A DNA stretch of 64,000 nucleotides from QAMX01 sp964515055 (GCA_964515055.1 CAZEUG010000001.1:1-64000), one strand, 5' to 3'. Shown: positions 35,178 through 43,518, counted from the stretch's first letter. Notes: generated from the letters alone by a model not told the origin. Numbers and translations are program-made.

Positions 35178-35918
35178 ATGAGTCGCTCAAACTTCTATGC
35201 CGTTGTTTCCGGAAAGGGTGGCACGGGCAAAACCACCGTCTGCGCGGCGGTGGCCTCCGCACTGTCGCAGCTGGGCAGACGCGTGTGTGCAATTGACCTG
35301 GATATCGGCCTGCACAATCTCGACCTCGCGCTCGGCCTGCAGGATCAGGCCATCTTCAACCTCGGCGATGTGGCAGCCGGACGCGCTGAACTGGATACCG
35401 CGCTGCTGCCCTGTGAAGGATTGCCCAACCTGTCTGTTCTGGCCGCACCGGCAGACTACGCCGACCTCCTCGCCGGCATTCATCTGGATGCCGTCATGGA
35501 CGAGCTGTCCAAACGCTTTCAATACTGCTTGATCGATGCCCCGGCCGGTATCGGACGCGGCTTCGATCTGACGGTTCGCTATGCCAGCCATGCGCTGGTT
35601 GTTTCCACACCGGATACCCCCTGTATGTCGGACTCTGCGACGGCTGCCGAAAAGCTGCGGGCAGCCGGAGTTGAGGATGCGCGCCTGGTGCTGAACCGTG
35701 TGGTTCGCCGTATGATTCGCAAAAAGAACGCACACAACATCGATGAGGCAATGGACTGGATCGGCTTGCCGCTGGCCGGAATCGTCTTTGAAAACTCAGC
35801 CATCACAGCGGCCTTCAATCGATGCAAGCCGCTCATGCTGACAGGCGAAAAAGCAACCGCTGATTTTCGGGAAATCGCCAGACGGCTGGAGGGTTTCCCG
35901 ATTCGCCCAAAATTTTAG
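35178..35918 (+). CDS. minD: Septum-site-determining ATPase MinD
   Basis: A 246-residue deviant Walker ATPase. The P loop is SGKGGTGKTTVCAAVASAL, switch I is DLDIGLHNLDLALG, and Walker B is YCLIDAPAGIGRGFDL. It would position division with MinC. MinD normally ends in an amphipathic membrane-targeting helix; here the protein stops at EGFPIRPKF, about 20 residues shorter than common MinD, with no clear equivalent. No minC or minE lies beside it. Assignment rests on sequence and on its position after PBP2; another ParA/MinD-type function cannot be excluded. The ATG at 35178 follows GGTAGGGGAGA. Confidence 0.85.
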   Translation: MSRSNFYAVVSGKGGTGKTTVCAAVASALSQLGRRVCAIDLDIGLHNLDLALGLQDQAIFNLGDVAAGRAELDTALLPCEGLPNLSVLAAPADYADLLAGIHLDAVMDELSKRFQYCLIDAPAGIGRGFDLTVRYASHALVVSTPDTPCMSDSATAAEKLRAAGVEDARLVLNRVVRRMIRKKNAHNIDEAMDWIGLPLAGIVFENSAITAAFNRCKPLMLTGEKATADFREIARRLEGFPIRPKF

Positions 35919-35940
35919 CCGTCTTTTTTGCAAAACGGGC

Positions 35941-35968
35941 TTGAAAAATCCCAAAAATATTGTATAAT
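35941..35968 (+). promoter_or_regulatory. Promoter of mgsA
   Basis: TTGAAA (35941-35946), a 16-base spacer and TATAAT (35963-35968). Confidence 0.75.
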
Positions 35969-36042
35969 AAAGAGGTAGAAGGTTTTGCTGCGAAATTCGG
36001 GCGGCTTTGCCCGGCGCTGGTAAACAGAAACGGAGAACAACC

Positions 36043-36447
36043 ATGAACATTGCCCTGATTGCACACGATAAGAAAAAGGAACTGATGGTTCAGATCTGCA
36101 TCGCATACTGTGGAATTCTGTCCAAACATAATATTTTTGCCACGGAAACAACCGGTAAGCTGGTCGCTGAGGCGACAGGGCTGCGGGTTCACCGGTTCCT
36201 GTCCGGCGCACAGGGCGGAGATCAGCAGATCGGTATGCGGATTGCCTACAACGAAATCGACATGGTCATCTTCTTCCGCGATCCTGTGACACAGGGGCCG
36301 AATGAACCGGATGTCAACAGTCTGCTGAAGCTGTGCGATATCCATAATGTCCCGATTGCAACCAACGTGGCCACGGCAGAGGTACTGATTCTTGGCATGA
36401 ATCGCGGCGATCTGGACTGGCGCGACATTGTAAATCCCAAAAACTGA
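36043..36447 (+). CDS. mgsA: Methylglyoxal synthase
   Basis: A 134-residue enzyme converting dihydroxyacetone phosphate to methylglyoxal and phosphate, a bypass under phosphate limitation. Visible signatures are NIALIAHDKKKELMV at the N-terminus, TTGKLVAEATGL, LSGAQGGDQQIG, the catalytic Asp in VIFFRDPVTQGP, and PIATNVATAEVLI. The full family length starts at ATG 36043, preceded by CGGAGAA; the frame extends back to 36007. It has its own promoter after minD. Confidence 0.96.
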   Translation: MNIALIAHDKKKELMVQICIAYCGILSKHNIFATETTGKLVAEATGLRVHRFLSGAQGGDQQIGMRIAYNEIDMVIFFRDPVTQGPNEPDVNSLLKLCDIHNVPIATNVATAEVLILGMNRGDLDWRDIVNPKN

Positions 36448-36487
36448 TTGTTTCCTGAAAAAAAGCAAAAAAATTCCGGATACCCCC

Positions 36488-36515
36488 TTGACTTTTCCCG
36501 ATAGTGTGCTATAAT
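36488..36515 (+). promoter_or_regulatory. Promoter of the rpmG-secE-nusG-ribosomal operon
   Basis: TTGACT (36488-36493), a 16-base spacer and TATAAT (36510-36515). Confidence 0.85.
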
Positions 36516-36531
36516 ATTAGTACCTATAGAG

Positions 36532-36558
36532 AAAGGTCTTATTTTTTTGGCCTTTTTT
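36532..36558 (+). terminator. Possible attenuator in the rpmG leader
   Basis: AAAGGTC (36532-36538) can pair with GGCCTTT (36549-36555) across a T-rich loop, and T residues follow. It lies about 10 bases after the expected transcript start and 36 bases before rpmG, so it could reduce transcription into the operon. Confidence 0.4.
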
Positions 36559-36593
36559 AGGGAGGCAAAACTTTAAGGAGGTGCCGTTAAATC

Positions 36594-36743
36594 ATGAGAG
36601 TCAGAATCACTCTCGCCTGCACGGAGTGCAAACAGCGGAACTATGACACAATGAAAAACAAAAAGCATACCCCCGACCGGCTTGAGCGGAACAAGTACTG
36701 CAGATTCTGCCGCAAGCATACCCTGCACAGAGAGACGAAGTAA
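36594..36743 (+). CDS. rpmG: 50S ribosomal protein L33 (zinc-binding form)
   Basis: A 49-residue protein: MRVRITLACTECKQRNY, then KYCRFCRKHTLHRETK at the C-terminus. Two CxxC pairs are intact, so this is the C+ (zinc-ribbon) paralog rather than the zinc-free form induced in zinc starvation. The ATG follows TAAGGAGGTG. It is the first gene of the secE-nusG operon, a common place for rpmG. Confidence 0.97.
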   Translation: MRVRITLACTECKQRNYDTMKNKKHTPDRLERNKYCRFCRKHTLHRETK

Positions 36744-36780
36744 GGTCTCTGCTGCTATGAAATGAGAAAGGGTGAAGAAA

Positions 36781-37077
36781 GTGGCGGATCGCGGTAAAAC
36801 GGACAAGCTGGAAGCAGTTGAAATGAAAACTGCGGAAAGCGCGAAAAACAGCAAAGAAAAGAAAAAGCCGAACTTTTTTCAGCGGGTCGGATCGCGGATC
36901 AAGAAATGGTTCAAGGAGCTGAAAAGCGAGGCCAAAAAGGTGACATGGCCGACATTCCATCAGGTTGTCAAGAACACACTCGTTGTGTTTGCCGTGGTGG
37001 TTGTTGTCGGAGTTGTCATTCTGCTGGCAGATGTCGCTTTCAGAAACGGCCTTGATCTGATCATCAGCTTATTTTAG
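36781..37077 (+). CDS. secE: Preprotein translocase subunit SecE
   Basis: A 98-residue SecE. The basic cytoplasmic N-terminus (about 1-45) includes KKPNFFQRVGSRIKKWFKE, the conserved SEAKKVTWPTFHQV amphipathic helix (about 48-62) comes next, and one membrane segment (about 66-90, VVFAVVVVVGVVILLADVAF) follows. It stabilises SecY in the translocon. GTG 36781 has AAAGGG 8 bases upstream; GTG 36772 directly abuts the ribosome site and is less likely. Confidence 0.93.
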   Translation: MADRGKTDKLEAVEMKTAESAKNSKEKKKPNFFQRVGSRIKKWFKELKSEAKKVTWPTFHQVVKNTLVVFAVVVVVGVVILLADVAFRNGLDLIISLF

Positions 37078-37108
37078 CGCGTAAACGCTGAACAAAAGGA
37101 GAACCTTC

Positions 37109-37648
37109 ATGTCGGAAGAAGCGAAATGGTACGTCATTCACACCTATTCCGGTTACGAGAACAAGGTGGCCAAGACAATTGAAAAAACCGTCGAAAACAG
37201 ACATCTTGAAGAGCTGTTTCAGGATATCATGATTCCAACGGAAAAGGTTACCGAGATTCACGAAAACAAGGACGGCGATCAGACGGAAGTCCAGGTGGAG
37301 CGTAAGACCTATCCGGGCTATGTCATGGTCAAAATGGTGATGAACGATGAAACGTGGCACGTTGTCCGCAACGTCCGCGGCGTCACCAGCTTCGTCGGTC
37401 CCGGTTCCAAGCCGGTGCCCCTGTCCGAAGCCGAAGTCATTCAGCTCGGCGGTGAACGCACCGCAGCTGCGGCTCCTGCTTACCAGATTGGCGATATTGT
37501 CCGGATTTGCGAAGGGATGCTGGAAGGCTTTTCCGGCACCGTCGAAGCAGTATCCACAGACAATACCAAGGTCAGCGTGAAAGTCATCATGTTTGGCCGG
37601 GAACAGGTCGTCGAGCTGGATACGGAACAGGTCGAACTTGATATGTAA
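37109..37648 (+). CDS. nusG: Transcription elongation/antitermination factor NusG
   Basis: A 179-residue NusG. The NGN domain (about 1-115) has KWYVIHTYSGYENKVAKTIE, the VERKTYPGYVMVKM core and WHVVRNVRGVTSFVG. The KOW domain (about 125-178) has GDIVRICEGMLEGFSGTVEA. It contacts RNA polymerase and links it to Rho or ribosomes. The ATG at 37109 follows AAAAGGAGAA. Order secE-nusG-rplK-rplA is universal in Firmicutes. Confidence 0.97.
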   Translation: MSEEAKWYVIHTYSGYENKVAKTIEKTVENRHLEELFQDIMIPTEKVTEIHENKDGDQTEVQVERKTYPGYVMVKMVMNDETWHVVRNVRGVTSFVGPGSKPVPLSEAEVIQLGGERTAAAAPAYQIGDIVRICEGMLEGFSGTVEAVSTDNTKVSVKVIMFGREQVVELDTEQVELDM

Positions 37649-37702
37649 GTCATGATTCCCCGCGTTTTTTGTTTTTACAATGTTAGGAGGTTTCGCTAGA
37701 CT

Positions 37703-38128
37703 ATGGCGCAAAAAGTAGTCGGTTATGTAAAATTCCAGATCAACGCCGGTAAGGCAGTCGCCGGTCCTCCGGTTGGCCCTGCACTGGCGCCGTATGGTAT
37801 CAGTCTTCCAAATTTTGTCAAGGAGTTCAACGAGCGTACAAAGAACGACATTGGCTTCAAAGTTCCTGTTGTCGTCACCATTTACGCAGACCGTACGTTC
37901 ACCTTTATTACGAAATCCCCACCGGCAGCTGCACTGATCAAAAAAGCGTGCGGCCTTGAAAGCGGTTCCGGCGTTCCGAACAAGACAAAGGTTGCAACCA
38001 TCAGCAAGGAAGATATCCGCAAAATCGCGGAAACCAAGATGAACGACCTGAATGCCAAGGATCTCGAAGGTGCCATGAGCATGATTGCCGGTACCTGCCG
38101 CAGCATGGGCGTTGTCGTGAAAGACTGA
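37703..38128 (+). CDS. rplK: 50S ribosomal protein L11
   Basis: A 141-residue L11. The N-terminal domain has GYVKFQINAGKAVAGPPVGP and APYGISLPNFVKEFNERT, and the C-terminal rRNA-binding domain has FTFITKSPPAAALIKKACG and GTCRSMGVVV. It forms the GTPase-associated centre with 23S rRNA and L10-L12. The ATG follows TTAGGAGG. Confidence 0.98.
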   Translation: MAQKVVGYVKFQINAGKAVAGPPVGPALAPYGISLPNFVKEFNERTKNDIGFKVPVVVTIYADRTFTFITKSPPAAALIKKACGLESGSGVPNKTKVATISKEDIRKIAETKMNDLNAKDLEGAMSMIAGTCRSMGVVVKD

Positions 38129-38232
38129 ACGATCTCAGCTTTTGGAAAAAAGCTCTCCTGATATTAGCAGGGCATGATTGCCCAGGCGGTGGGAGGATTA
38201 TTCCGAAGTACCACTTTGAGGAGGAAATGTAA

Positions 38233-38934
38233 GTGCACAGAGGGAAAAATTATCTTGCAAGCGTAAATAATTACGACAAGCAGAGCCAATATGAACCGGA
38301 TGACGCGCTGAAGCTCGTCATTCAGAATGCCAAGGCAAAATTCGACGAAACCGTCGAACTGCACATCCGTTTGGGCGTTGACTCGCGCCACGCGGATCAG
38401 CAGGTCAGAGGCGCAGTCGTCCTGCCCCATGGCACCGGTAAAACCACGCGTGTCCTGGTTTTTGCCCGTGACGCCAAGGCTGCCGAAGCGCTGGAAGCCG
38501 GCGCAGACCTGGTCGGTGCCGAAGACATGGTTCAGAGAATTCAGAAGGAAAACTTCTTCGAATTTGACGCCGTTGTTGCAACCCCGGACATGATGGGCGT
38601 TGTCGGCCGCATCGGTCGTATTCTCGGACCGAAGGGCTTGATGCCGAACCCGAAGGCCGGTACGGTTACGCCGAACGTTGCTCAGGCCGTCAAGGAACTG
38701 AAAGCCGGTAAAATCGAGTATCGTCTCGACAGAACCAACATCATCCACTGCCCGATCGGCAAGGTTTCGTTCGGCGCTGAAAAGCTGTCCGAAAACCTGC
38801 GCACGCTGACGAACGCGGTTGTCCGCGCAAAACCGGCAGCAGCCAAGGGTCAGTACATCCGCTCCTGCGTCGTTACCTCGACGATGGGTCCGGGCGTCAA
38901 GATCAACACCGCTCGTGTGTCGGAGCTGATCTGA
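38233..38934 (+). CDS. rplA: 50S ribosomal protein L1
   Basis: A 233-residue L1 of the ribosomal L1 stalk. Signatures are KFDETVELHIRLGVDSRHADQ, RGAVVLPHGTGKTTRVLVFA, the domain-II segment MMGVVGRIGRILGPKGLMPN (residues about 120-140) and TSTMGPGVKINT near the end. GTG 38233 is chosen because the ATG six bases before is followed at once by a stop; GAGGAGG lies 8 bases upstream of the GTG. A 104-base spacer separates it from rplK, where an autoregulatory L1 site could lie, though I could not define one. Confidence 0.97.
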   Translation: MHRGKNYLASVNNYDKQSQYEPDDALKLVIQNAKAKFDETVELHIRLGVDSRHADQQVRGAVVLPHGTGKTTRVLVFARDAKAAEALEAGADLVGAEDMVQRIQKENFFEFDAVVATPDMMGVVGRIGRILGPKGLMPNPKAGTVTPNVAQAVKELKAGKIEYRLDRTNIIHCPIGKVSFGAEKLSENLRTLTNAVVRAKPAAAKGQYIRSCVVTSTMGPGVKINTARVSELI

Positions 38935-38985
38935 CAAACTTTCAATGATTATCGGCGCCTGAAAACAGACGCAGGTAATATATGA

Positions 38986-39151
38986 AAAGCCTTTTCCGAA
39001 GACAGCAGGTCGCTTTGCCGAACGGTTCCCGTGCGGCAGAGATGTAAATGCCCCTGCCGAGGAGAGAGCAGGTTGAACGAACCTATGCGCTCCTCGCTTC
39101 TCAGACCGGGACAGCGGGGAGCGTTCTTCATAATCATTCCGAAAAGGCTTT
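38986..39151 (+). ncRNA. Ribosomal protein L10 leader
   Basis: An L10-leader-type element before rplJ. The hallmark ACAGCAGG (about 39002) and CCTGCCGAGG (39053-39062) are present. The whole is closed by a long-range 11-bp stem, AAAGCCTTTTC (38986-38996) with GAAAAGGCTTT (39141-39151). Binding of excess L10(L12) would repress rplJL. It fills most of the 242-base gap between rplA and rplJ. Confidence 0.85.
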
Positions 39152-39176
39152 ACCAAACGATTCGGAGGTGAAACTC

Positions 39177-39704
39177 ATGCCAACAAGCAAGGTTCTTGCA
39201 GAAAAGCAGGCCGTCGTTGATTCCCTGGTTGAACGCCTGCAAAACGCACAGTCCGGTGTCCTCTGCGAGTACAAGGGTATCACGGTGGAAGACGATACAG
39301 CGCTTCGCCGTGAGCTTCGCAATGCAGGCGTCCAGTACAGCGTTGTCAAAAACACGCTCCTGCGCCGCGCCGCGGACACAACCGGTCTCAATGAGATGGA
39401 TCCGTTCCTCAGCGGAACGACTGCCATCGCAACATCGGATTCCGATTTGACTGCTCCGGCCAGAATCCTGTCGGACTTTGTCAAAAAGTCCAAGTCCGGA
39501 TTTGCCATCAAAGCCGGTATTCTGGAAGGAAAGGTCATTGACGTCGCCACGGTTGAACAGCTGGCAGCACTCCCGTCCAAGGAGACACTGCTGTCCATGC
39601 TCCTCTCGGCCTTGAACGGCAATATCCGTGGCCTGGCTGTCGCACTCAATGCGATCGTCGAAAAGCAGTCCGAGGCTCCGGCCGAAGCTGCAGAAAACGC
39701 ATAA
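39177..39704 (+). CDS. rplJ: 50S ribosomal protein L10
   Basis: A 175-residue L10. Signatures are KVLAEKQAVVDSLVERLQNA, VLCEYKGITVEDDTALRREL, YSVVKNTLLRRA, and a C-terminal helix that binds L7/L12 dimers (LLSALNGNIRGLAVALNAIV). The frame is open through the leader from 39048, but the ATG at 39177 has GGAGGTGAAA upstream and the normal family start. It is regulated by the L10 leader just before it. Confidence 0.97.
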   Translation: MPTSKVLAEKQAVVDSLVERLQNAQSGVLCEYKGITVEDDTALRRELRNAGVQYSVVKNTLLRRAADTTGLNEMDPFLSGTTAIATSDSDLTAPARILSDFVKKSKSGFAIKAGILEGKVIDVATVEQLAALPSKETLLSMLLSALNGNIRGLAVALNAIVEKQSEAPAEAAENA

Positions 39705-39752
39705 ATTGCGTCTCTCAACTGAAACAAATATAAATTACGGAGGTTAATGAAA

Positions 39753-40127
39753 ATGGCCAGCGAAAAAATTACAGCAATCGTCGAGTCCGTCAAGGGCCTG
39801 ACTGTTCTTGAGCTTTCTGAGCTCGTTAAAGCAATTGAAGAAGAATTTGGTGTTTCCGCCGCTGCACCGGTTGCAGTGATGGGTGGCGCAGCAGCAGCTC
39901 CGGTCGAAGAAGAAAAGACCGAATTCACACCGGTTCTGGCCGACTTCGGCGCAAAGAAGCTGGATGTCATCAAGGTCATCCGCGAAATCACCGGTCTGGG
40001 TCTGAAAGAAGCCAAGGAATTCGTCGAAAGCGCACCGAAGGCTGTCAAAGAGAACATTTCCAAGGAAGAAGCCGACACCATCAAAACCAAGCTGGAAGAA
40101 GCCGGCGCCAAAGTCGAAATCAAGTAA
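39753..40127 (+). CDS. rplL: 50S ribosomal protein L7/L12
   Basis: A 124-residue L7/L12. The N-terminal dimerisation domain (SVKGLTVLELSELVKAIEEE) is followed by an Ala-rich hinge and the C-terminal factor-binding domain (FGAKKLDVIKVIREITGLGL, KEFVESAPKAVKENIS). An in-frame ATG at 39747 is only 3 bases from GGAGG; ATG 39753 has a 9-base spacing and the canonical MASEKI start. The operon ends here with a strong terminator; rpoB does not follow. Confidence 0.97.
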   Translation: MASEKITAIVESVKGLTVLELSELVKAIEEEFGVSAAAPVAVMGGAAAAPVEEEKTEFTPVLADFGAKKLDVIKVIREITGLGLKEAKEFVESAPKAVKENISKEEADTIKTKLEEAGAKVEIK

Positions 40128-40137
40128 ATCGATTTCC

Positions 40138-40170
40138 AAAAATGCTGCGTACTCTGTACGCAGCATTTTT
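40138..40170 (+). terminator. Terminator after rplL
   Basis: Stem AAAAATGCTGCGTAC / GTACGCAGCATTTTT with a 3-base loop and a T run. Confidence 0.95.
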
Positions 40171-40211
40171 TTGGACTCCCTACCGGGGACAGAAAGAGAC
40201 AGGATAAAAAT

Positions 40212-41000
40212 ATGTTGGCAAACTACCATACTCATACCGTCCGCTGCCATCACGCAAAGGGGACGGAACGCGAATACATTGAACACGCCATTGAACAGGG
40301 ACTCCGAATTCTGGGCTTTTCGGATCATGCGCCCTATTGCTTCCAAAATGGTTACATCTCCAATTTCCGGATGGGTCTGGAAGACTTCGAAGGCTATTGC
40401 CAGACGCTGAGCGACCTGAAGGCCGAATACCGCGGCCAGATTGAATTGCACATCGGCCTGGAAATGGAATACTACCCCTCGATTTTTGAGAAAACACTCG
40501 ACTGGATGCGCGGCAGCCCGATCGAATACCTGATTCTCGGCCAGCACTTCCTCGGCGATGAAGACGGAGAACCGTACAGCGGCAGCCCGAATAACGACGA
40601 AGCCACGATTCAACGTTACCTCGATCAGACGACAGAGGCGCTGAAAACCGGCTGCTATACCTATTTTGCACACCCGGATCTGATTCGCGGCAACGTGTCG
40701 CCGGAATTTTACCGCGCTGCCATGACCCGCCTCTGCGAAATGGCCAAACAACTGCACATCCCGATGGAACTGAACCTGCTGGGCGTCGGCGAACGCCGCG
40801 CCTACCCAAACGATGTGTTCTGGTCGATTGTCCATGAGGTCGGCTGCGACGTCGTCATCGGCTGCGATGCGCACGCACCGGAAAACGTCCCCGCGCCGCC
40901 CGTCCTGCAGGAAGCGTATGCGTATCTGGAACGCTTCGGACTGGCCCCCATGCAAACGGTCGCACTGCAAAACCCGTTTGCGCCGCGTGAATTTGCCTGA
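40212..41000 (+). CDS. PHP-type histidinol-phosphatase-like enzyme
   Basis: A 262-residue PHP phosphatase. Metal-binding motifs in order are YHTHTVRCHHAKG (residues 5-17), GFSDHAPYC, LHIGLEMEYYP, LILGQHFLGDEDG, YFAHPDLIR and GCDAHAPENV. The H-x-H, Asp-His and GQHFL pattern is that of HisK-type histinolphosphatases, which remove phosphate from L-histidinol phosphate, so this is the most likely role. No other his genes are near, so a different sugar-phosphate substrate remains possible. It sits 41 bases after the rplL terminator with a weak AGGA site, and its own promoter is not obvious. Confidence 0.82.
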   Translation: MLANYHTHTVRCHHAKGTEREYIEHAIEQGLRILGFSDHAPYCFQNGYISNFRMGLEDFEGYCQTLSDLKAEYRGQIELHIGLEMEYYPSIFEKTLDWMRGSPIEYLILGQHFLGDEDGEPYSGSPNNDEATIQRYLDQTTEALKTGCYTYFAHPDLIRGNVSPEFYRAAMTRLCEMAKQLHIPMELNLLGVGERRAYPNDVFWSIVHEVGCDVVIGCDAHAPENVPAPPVLQEAYAYLERFGLAPMQTVALQNPFAPREFA

Positions 41001-41013
41001 CTATCTGACCGCC

Positions 41014-41047
41014 ATCCGGCTGAAGAATTTCTTCAGCCGGATTTTTT
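41014..41047 (+). terminator. Terminator after the PHP gene
   Basis: Stem ATCCGGCTGAAGAA / TTCTTCAGCCGGAT followed by TTTTT. Confidence 0.93.
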
Positions 41048-41179
41048 GATCGCATCGTCAACAATCTCGCTTTTTCGTCCGCAGAAATCGGGTATGATAA
41101 AAACACCGTGTATGAATTTTCTGAAAAGTGTGCAAACTGTTTTGTGTCAATCAACGCGATCAGAAAGGCAGGAATCACC

Positions 41180-43501
41180 ATGAAAGCATGCATTCTCGCG
41201 GGCGGGGAAGGGCGGCGCCTTCGACCGCTGACCACTCATCTGCCGAAACCAATGGTTCCGCTGCTTGGAAAGCCGCTGCTGCATCGAATCATCACGCAGC
41301 TTCGATCACATTGCATCCGGGAGATGGCGCTGACGCTCATGTATCTGCCGGATGTCATCCGCGACACATTGGGGGACGGTACGGAGTGGGATGCAACATT
41401 TTTCTACTCCGTGGAGCAGCAGCCCATGGGTACAGCCGGCGGCGTTCGCGCCTGTCTGGATTTTCTGAAGGGCGAGGATTGCCTGATCATCAGCGGCGAT
41501 GCCGTCTGCGATTTTGACTTTTCCGAAGCGCTCCGCTTCCATCGGGAAAAACAGGCGGACGCGACCATCCTCCTGAACCGCCAGGACAACCCGACGGAGT
41601 ACGGCCTCGTGCAGACCGACCCGGAGGGGCGCATTCAGCGGTTTCTGGAAAAACCGGCCTGGTCAGAGGTGTTCACTAACGTCGTCAATACCGGCATCTA
41701 TCTGCTCTCGCCGTCCGTCCTGGAGGAGATTCCGCCGAATCAGCCGTTTGATTTCTCGAAAGATCTGTTTCCGATGCTCCTGAAAAACGGCAGACGATTG
41801 TACGGCTACGAACCGGATGGCTACTGGTGCGATATCGGTGATACAGCCGCCTACCTTCAATGTACGATGGACGCGCTGAACGGCCGATTCCGCCTGCAAC
41901 GCGAAGCCACACAACCGGGCTTCCCGCCGACGGTCTGGGTACACCCGGAAGCCGTCGTTCAGCCCGGCGCACAGCTCAGTGCCAACGTCTGGGTCGGTGC
42001 TGGCGCATATGTCGGCGAGAGCAGCGTGGTCGCCAACTCGATCGTGGAGGGAACGCTGAGCGCCAACTGCGAAGCCGAGGGCGCGATTGTCTGCGCGGGC
42101 AGTTGTGTCGATCACGGCAGTGTGCTGTGCCGCGGCTCTGTCATCGGCAGCGGTTCGAAGCTGGGCGATCACTGCTACGTCGGCAGCGGCGTTCGAATCG
42201 ATTCCGAACTCCGAATTCCGCCGTCAGCGGTTGTGCGAACGACACAGAAGGCCGATGGCGCACAGCCGGTGCGCTTTGAGGACGATGCAGTGACCGGCGC
42301 ATTCGGAACGGGTCTGTCGCCGGAGGTGGCGTCCGCCATCGGCTCGGCCTGCGCAGAGCTGCCCCGTGTCCGGACAGCAGCACTCGGTTGCTGCGGCGGA
42401 GCCGATGCGCAGAGTCTGCTTCAATCGATTGCGGGCGGCATGACAGCAGCGGGACTGCACGTGTTCGTCCACGATGTCCAGTTCGCCGCCGGAGCCGCCG
42501 CCATGCCGGAATTGCTTGGCGTGCCGCTCTCCGTCTTCGTGGACAGCGATGAGGAACTGTCGATTCGCCTCTATGACGCGACCGGCCGCCCCATTCCACT
42601 CGCCTGGCAGCGCAAGCTGGAGGGGAGCGTGGCTCGCGGGGAGTATCGGCGCGTCCCATCCATCTCCGCCGGACGCATCCGAACCGTGTCGGGCGGAACG
42701 GTGCTGTTTGCGGCATCCGTTGCACAGCCAATCGAGGGGCGGCTGACACAGGTCGCCGTCCATGGTCATCACCCGGCAGCAGCATCGCTGACAGCTGCCC
42801 TGCAAATTTCAGGCATTCAACCGCCGACGCAGCCCGCACTCTCCCATCAGGGTCTGACGTATTCTGTCTCAAGGGACGGCTTCCACCTTGCGGTGTCGGA
42901 CGGCGACTGCCGCCTGAATTGCCGGGAAACGGAGGCACTGGTACTGCTCACTGCAATGCTCAATCAGCCGGGCATCACACTCATACTGCCGCCGCTTGCA
43001 CCGGAGGCGTATGAACGCATGGCCGAAGCAAACGGCGCCACCGTCATCCGACTGGAAAGCGGTGACGAACGCGCACAGGCTCTGTATGCTTCACAGCGTA
43101 TGACGCACAATGCCATAGCCGGCGCCGTTGCGCTGACTGCATTCCTGAACACGTCCGGCCGGTCTCTGCGCGCGCTGAAACCGCTTCTCCCGACTTTTGG
43201 TACCCATACCATGGAACTGGATTGTGCGTGCGAAAAAAGCAGCCTGATGCGAATGCTGGCGGAAACGATGCAGCCGGAACCATCGAAGGGGCTGCTCTTC
43301 CGCCACACAAACGGAACGGTGCGCGTCACGCCCAGTGCCACACGCTCATCCCTGAAGATTCTCGTGGAGAGCTTTTCCGAAGAGGCGGCAAAGGAACTGG
43401 CTATGGATTTCGCCGTACAAACGGAAAACCTCCGCAATCGCCGAACAGAAAAAGGGGAAAACAGGGCAGACACTTTACAAATCCGGAAAAATATGGTATA
43501 A
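41180..43501 (+). CDS. Sugar-1-phosphate nucleotidyltransferase fused to a phosphomannomutase-like domain
   Basis: A 773-residue three-part protein. Residues about 1-230 are a nucleotidyltransferase with the signature ILAGGEGRRLRPLTTHLPKP, EQQPMGTAGGV and LIISGDAVCDFD. Residues about 255-365 form a left-handed beta-helix of hexapeptide repeats (VVANSIVEGTLSANCEAEGA). Residues about 380-760 resemble phosphohexomutases, but the phosphoserine motif TASHNP is not found; the expected region reads PLSVFVDSDEELSIRLYD. The mutase half may therefore be regulatory or inactive. By family it makes GDP-mannose or a related NDP-sugar for cell-surface glycans. The frame extends back to 41108, but the ATG at 41180 matches the family start. 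Its end overlaps the RNase J promoter. Confidence 0.84.
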   Translation: MKACILAGGEGRRLRPLTTHLPKPMVPLLGKPLLHRIITQLRSHCIREMALTLMYLPDVIRDTLGDGTEWDATFFYSVEQQPMGTAGGVRACLDFLKGEDCLIISGDAVCDFDFSEALRFHREKQADATILLNRQDNPTEYGLVQTDPEGRIQRFLEKPAWSEVFTNVVNTGIYLLSPSVLEEIPPNQPFDFSKDLFPMLLKNGRRLYGYEPDGYWCDIGDTAAYLQCTMDALNGRFRLQREATQPGFPPTVWVHPEAVVQPGAQLSANVWVGAGAYVGESSVVANSIVEGTLSANCEAEGAIVCAGSCVDHGSVLCRGSVIGSGSKLGDHCYVGSGVRIDSELRIPPSAVVRTTQKADGAQPVRFEDDAVTGAFGTGLSPEVASAIGSACAELPRVRTAALGCCGGADAQSLLQSIAGGMTAAGLHVFVHDVQFAAGAAAMPELLGVPLSVFVDSDEELSIRLYDATGRPIPLAWQRKLEGSVARGEYRRVPSISAGRIRTVSGGTVLFAASVAQPIEGRLTQVAVHGHHPAAASLTAALQISGIQPPTQPALSHQGLTYSVSRDGFHLAVSDGDCRLNCRETEALVLLTAMLNQPGITLILPPLAPEAYERMAEANGATVIRLESGDERAQALYASQRMTHNAIAGAVALTAFLNTSGRSLRALKPLLPTFGTHTMELDCACEKSSLMRMLAETMQPEPSKGLLFRHTNGTVRVTPSATRSSLKILVESFSEEAAKELAMDFAVQTENLRNRRTEKGENRADTLQIRKNMV

Positions 43502-43502
43502 T
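43474..43502 (+). promoter_or_regulatory. Promoter of the RNase J gene
   Basis: TTTACA (43474-43479), a 17-base spacer and TATAAT (43497-43502). It overlaps the last codons of the preceding gene. The transcript should start near 43509. Confidence 0.85.
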
Positions 43503-43518
43503 AGAAAGGATCATTACG

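Noticed and set aside
39048..39176. N-terminal extension of rplJ through the leader
   Set aside because: The frame is open by chance; the L10 leader structure and the ribosome site before 39177 fix the start.
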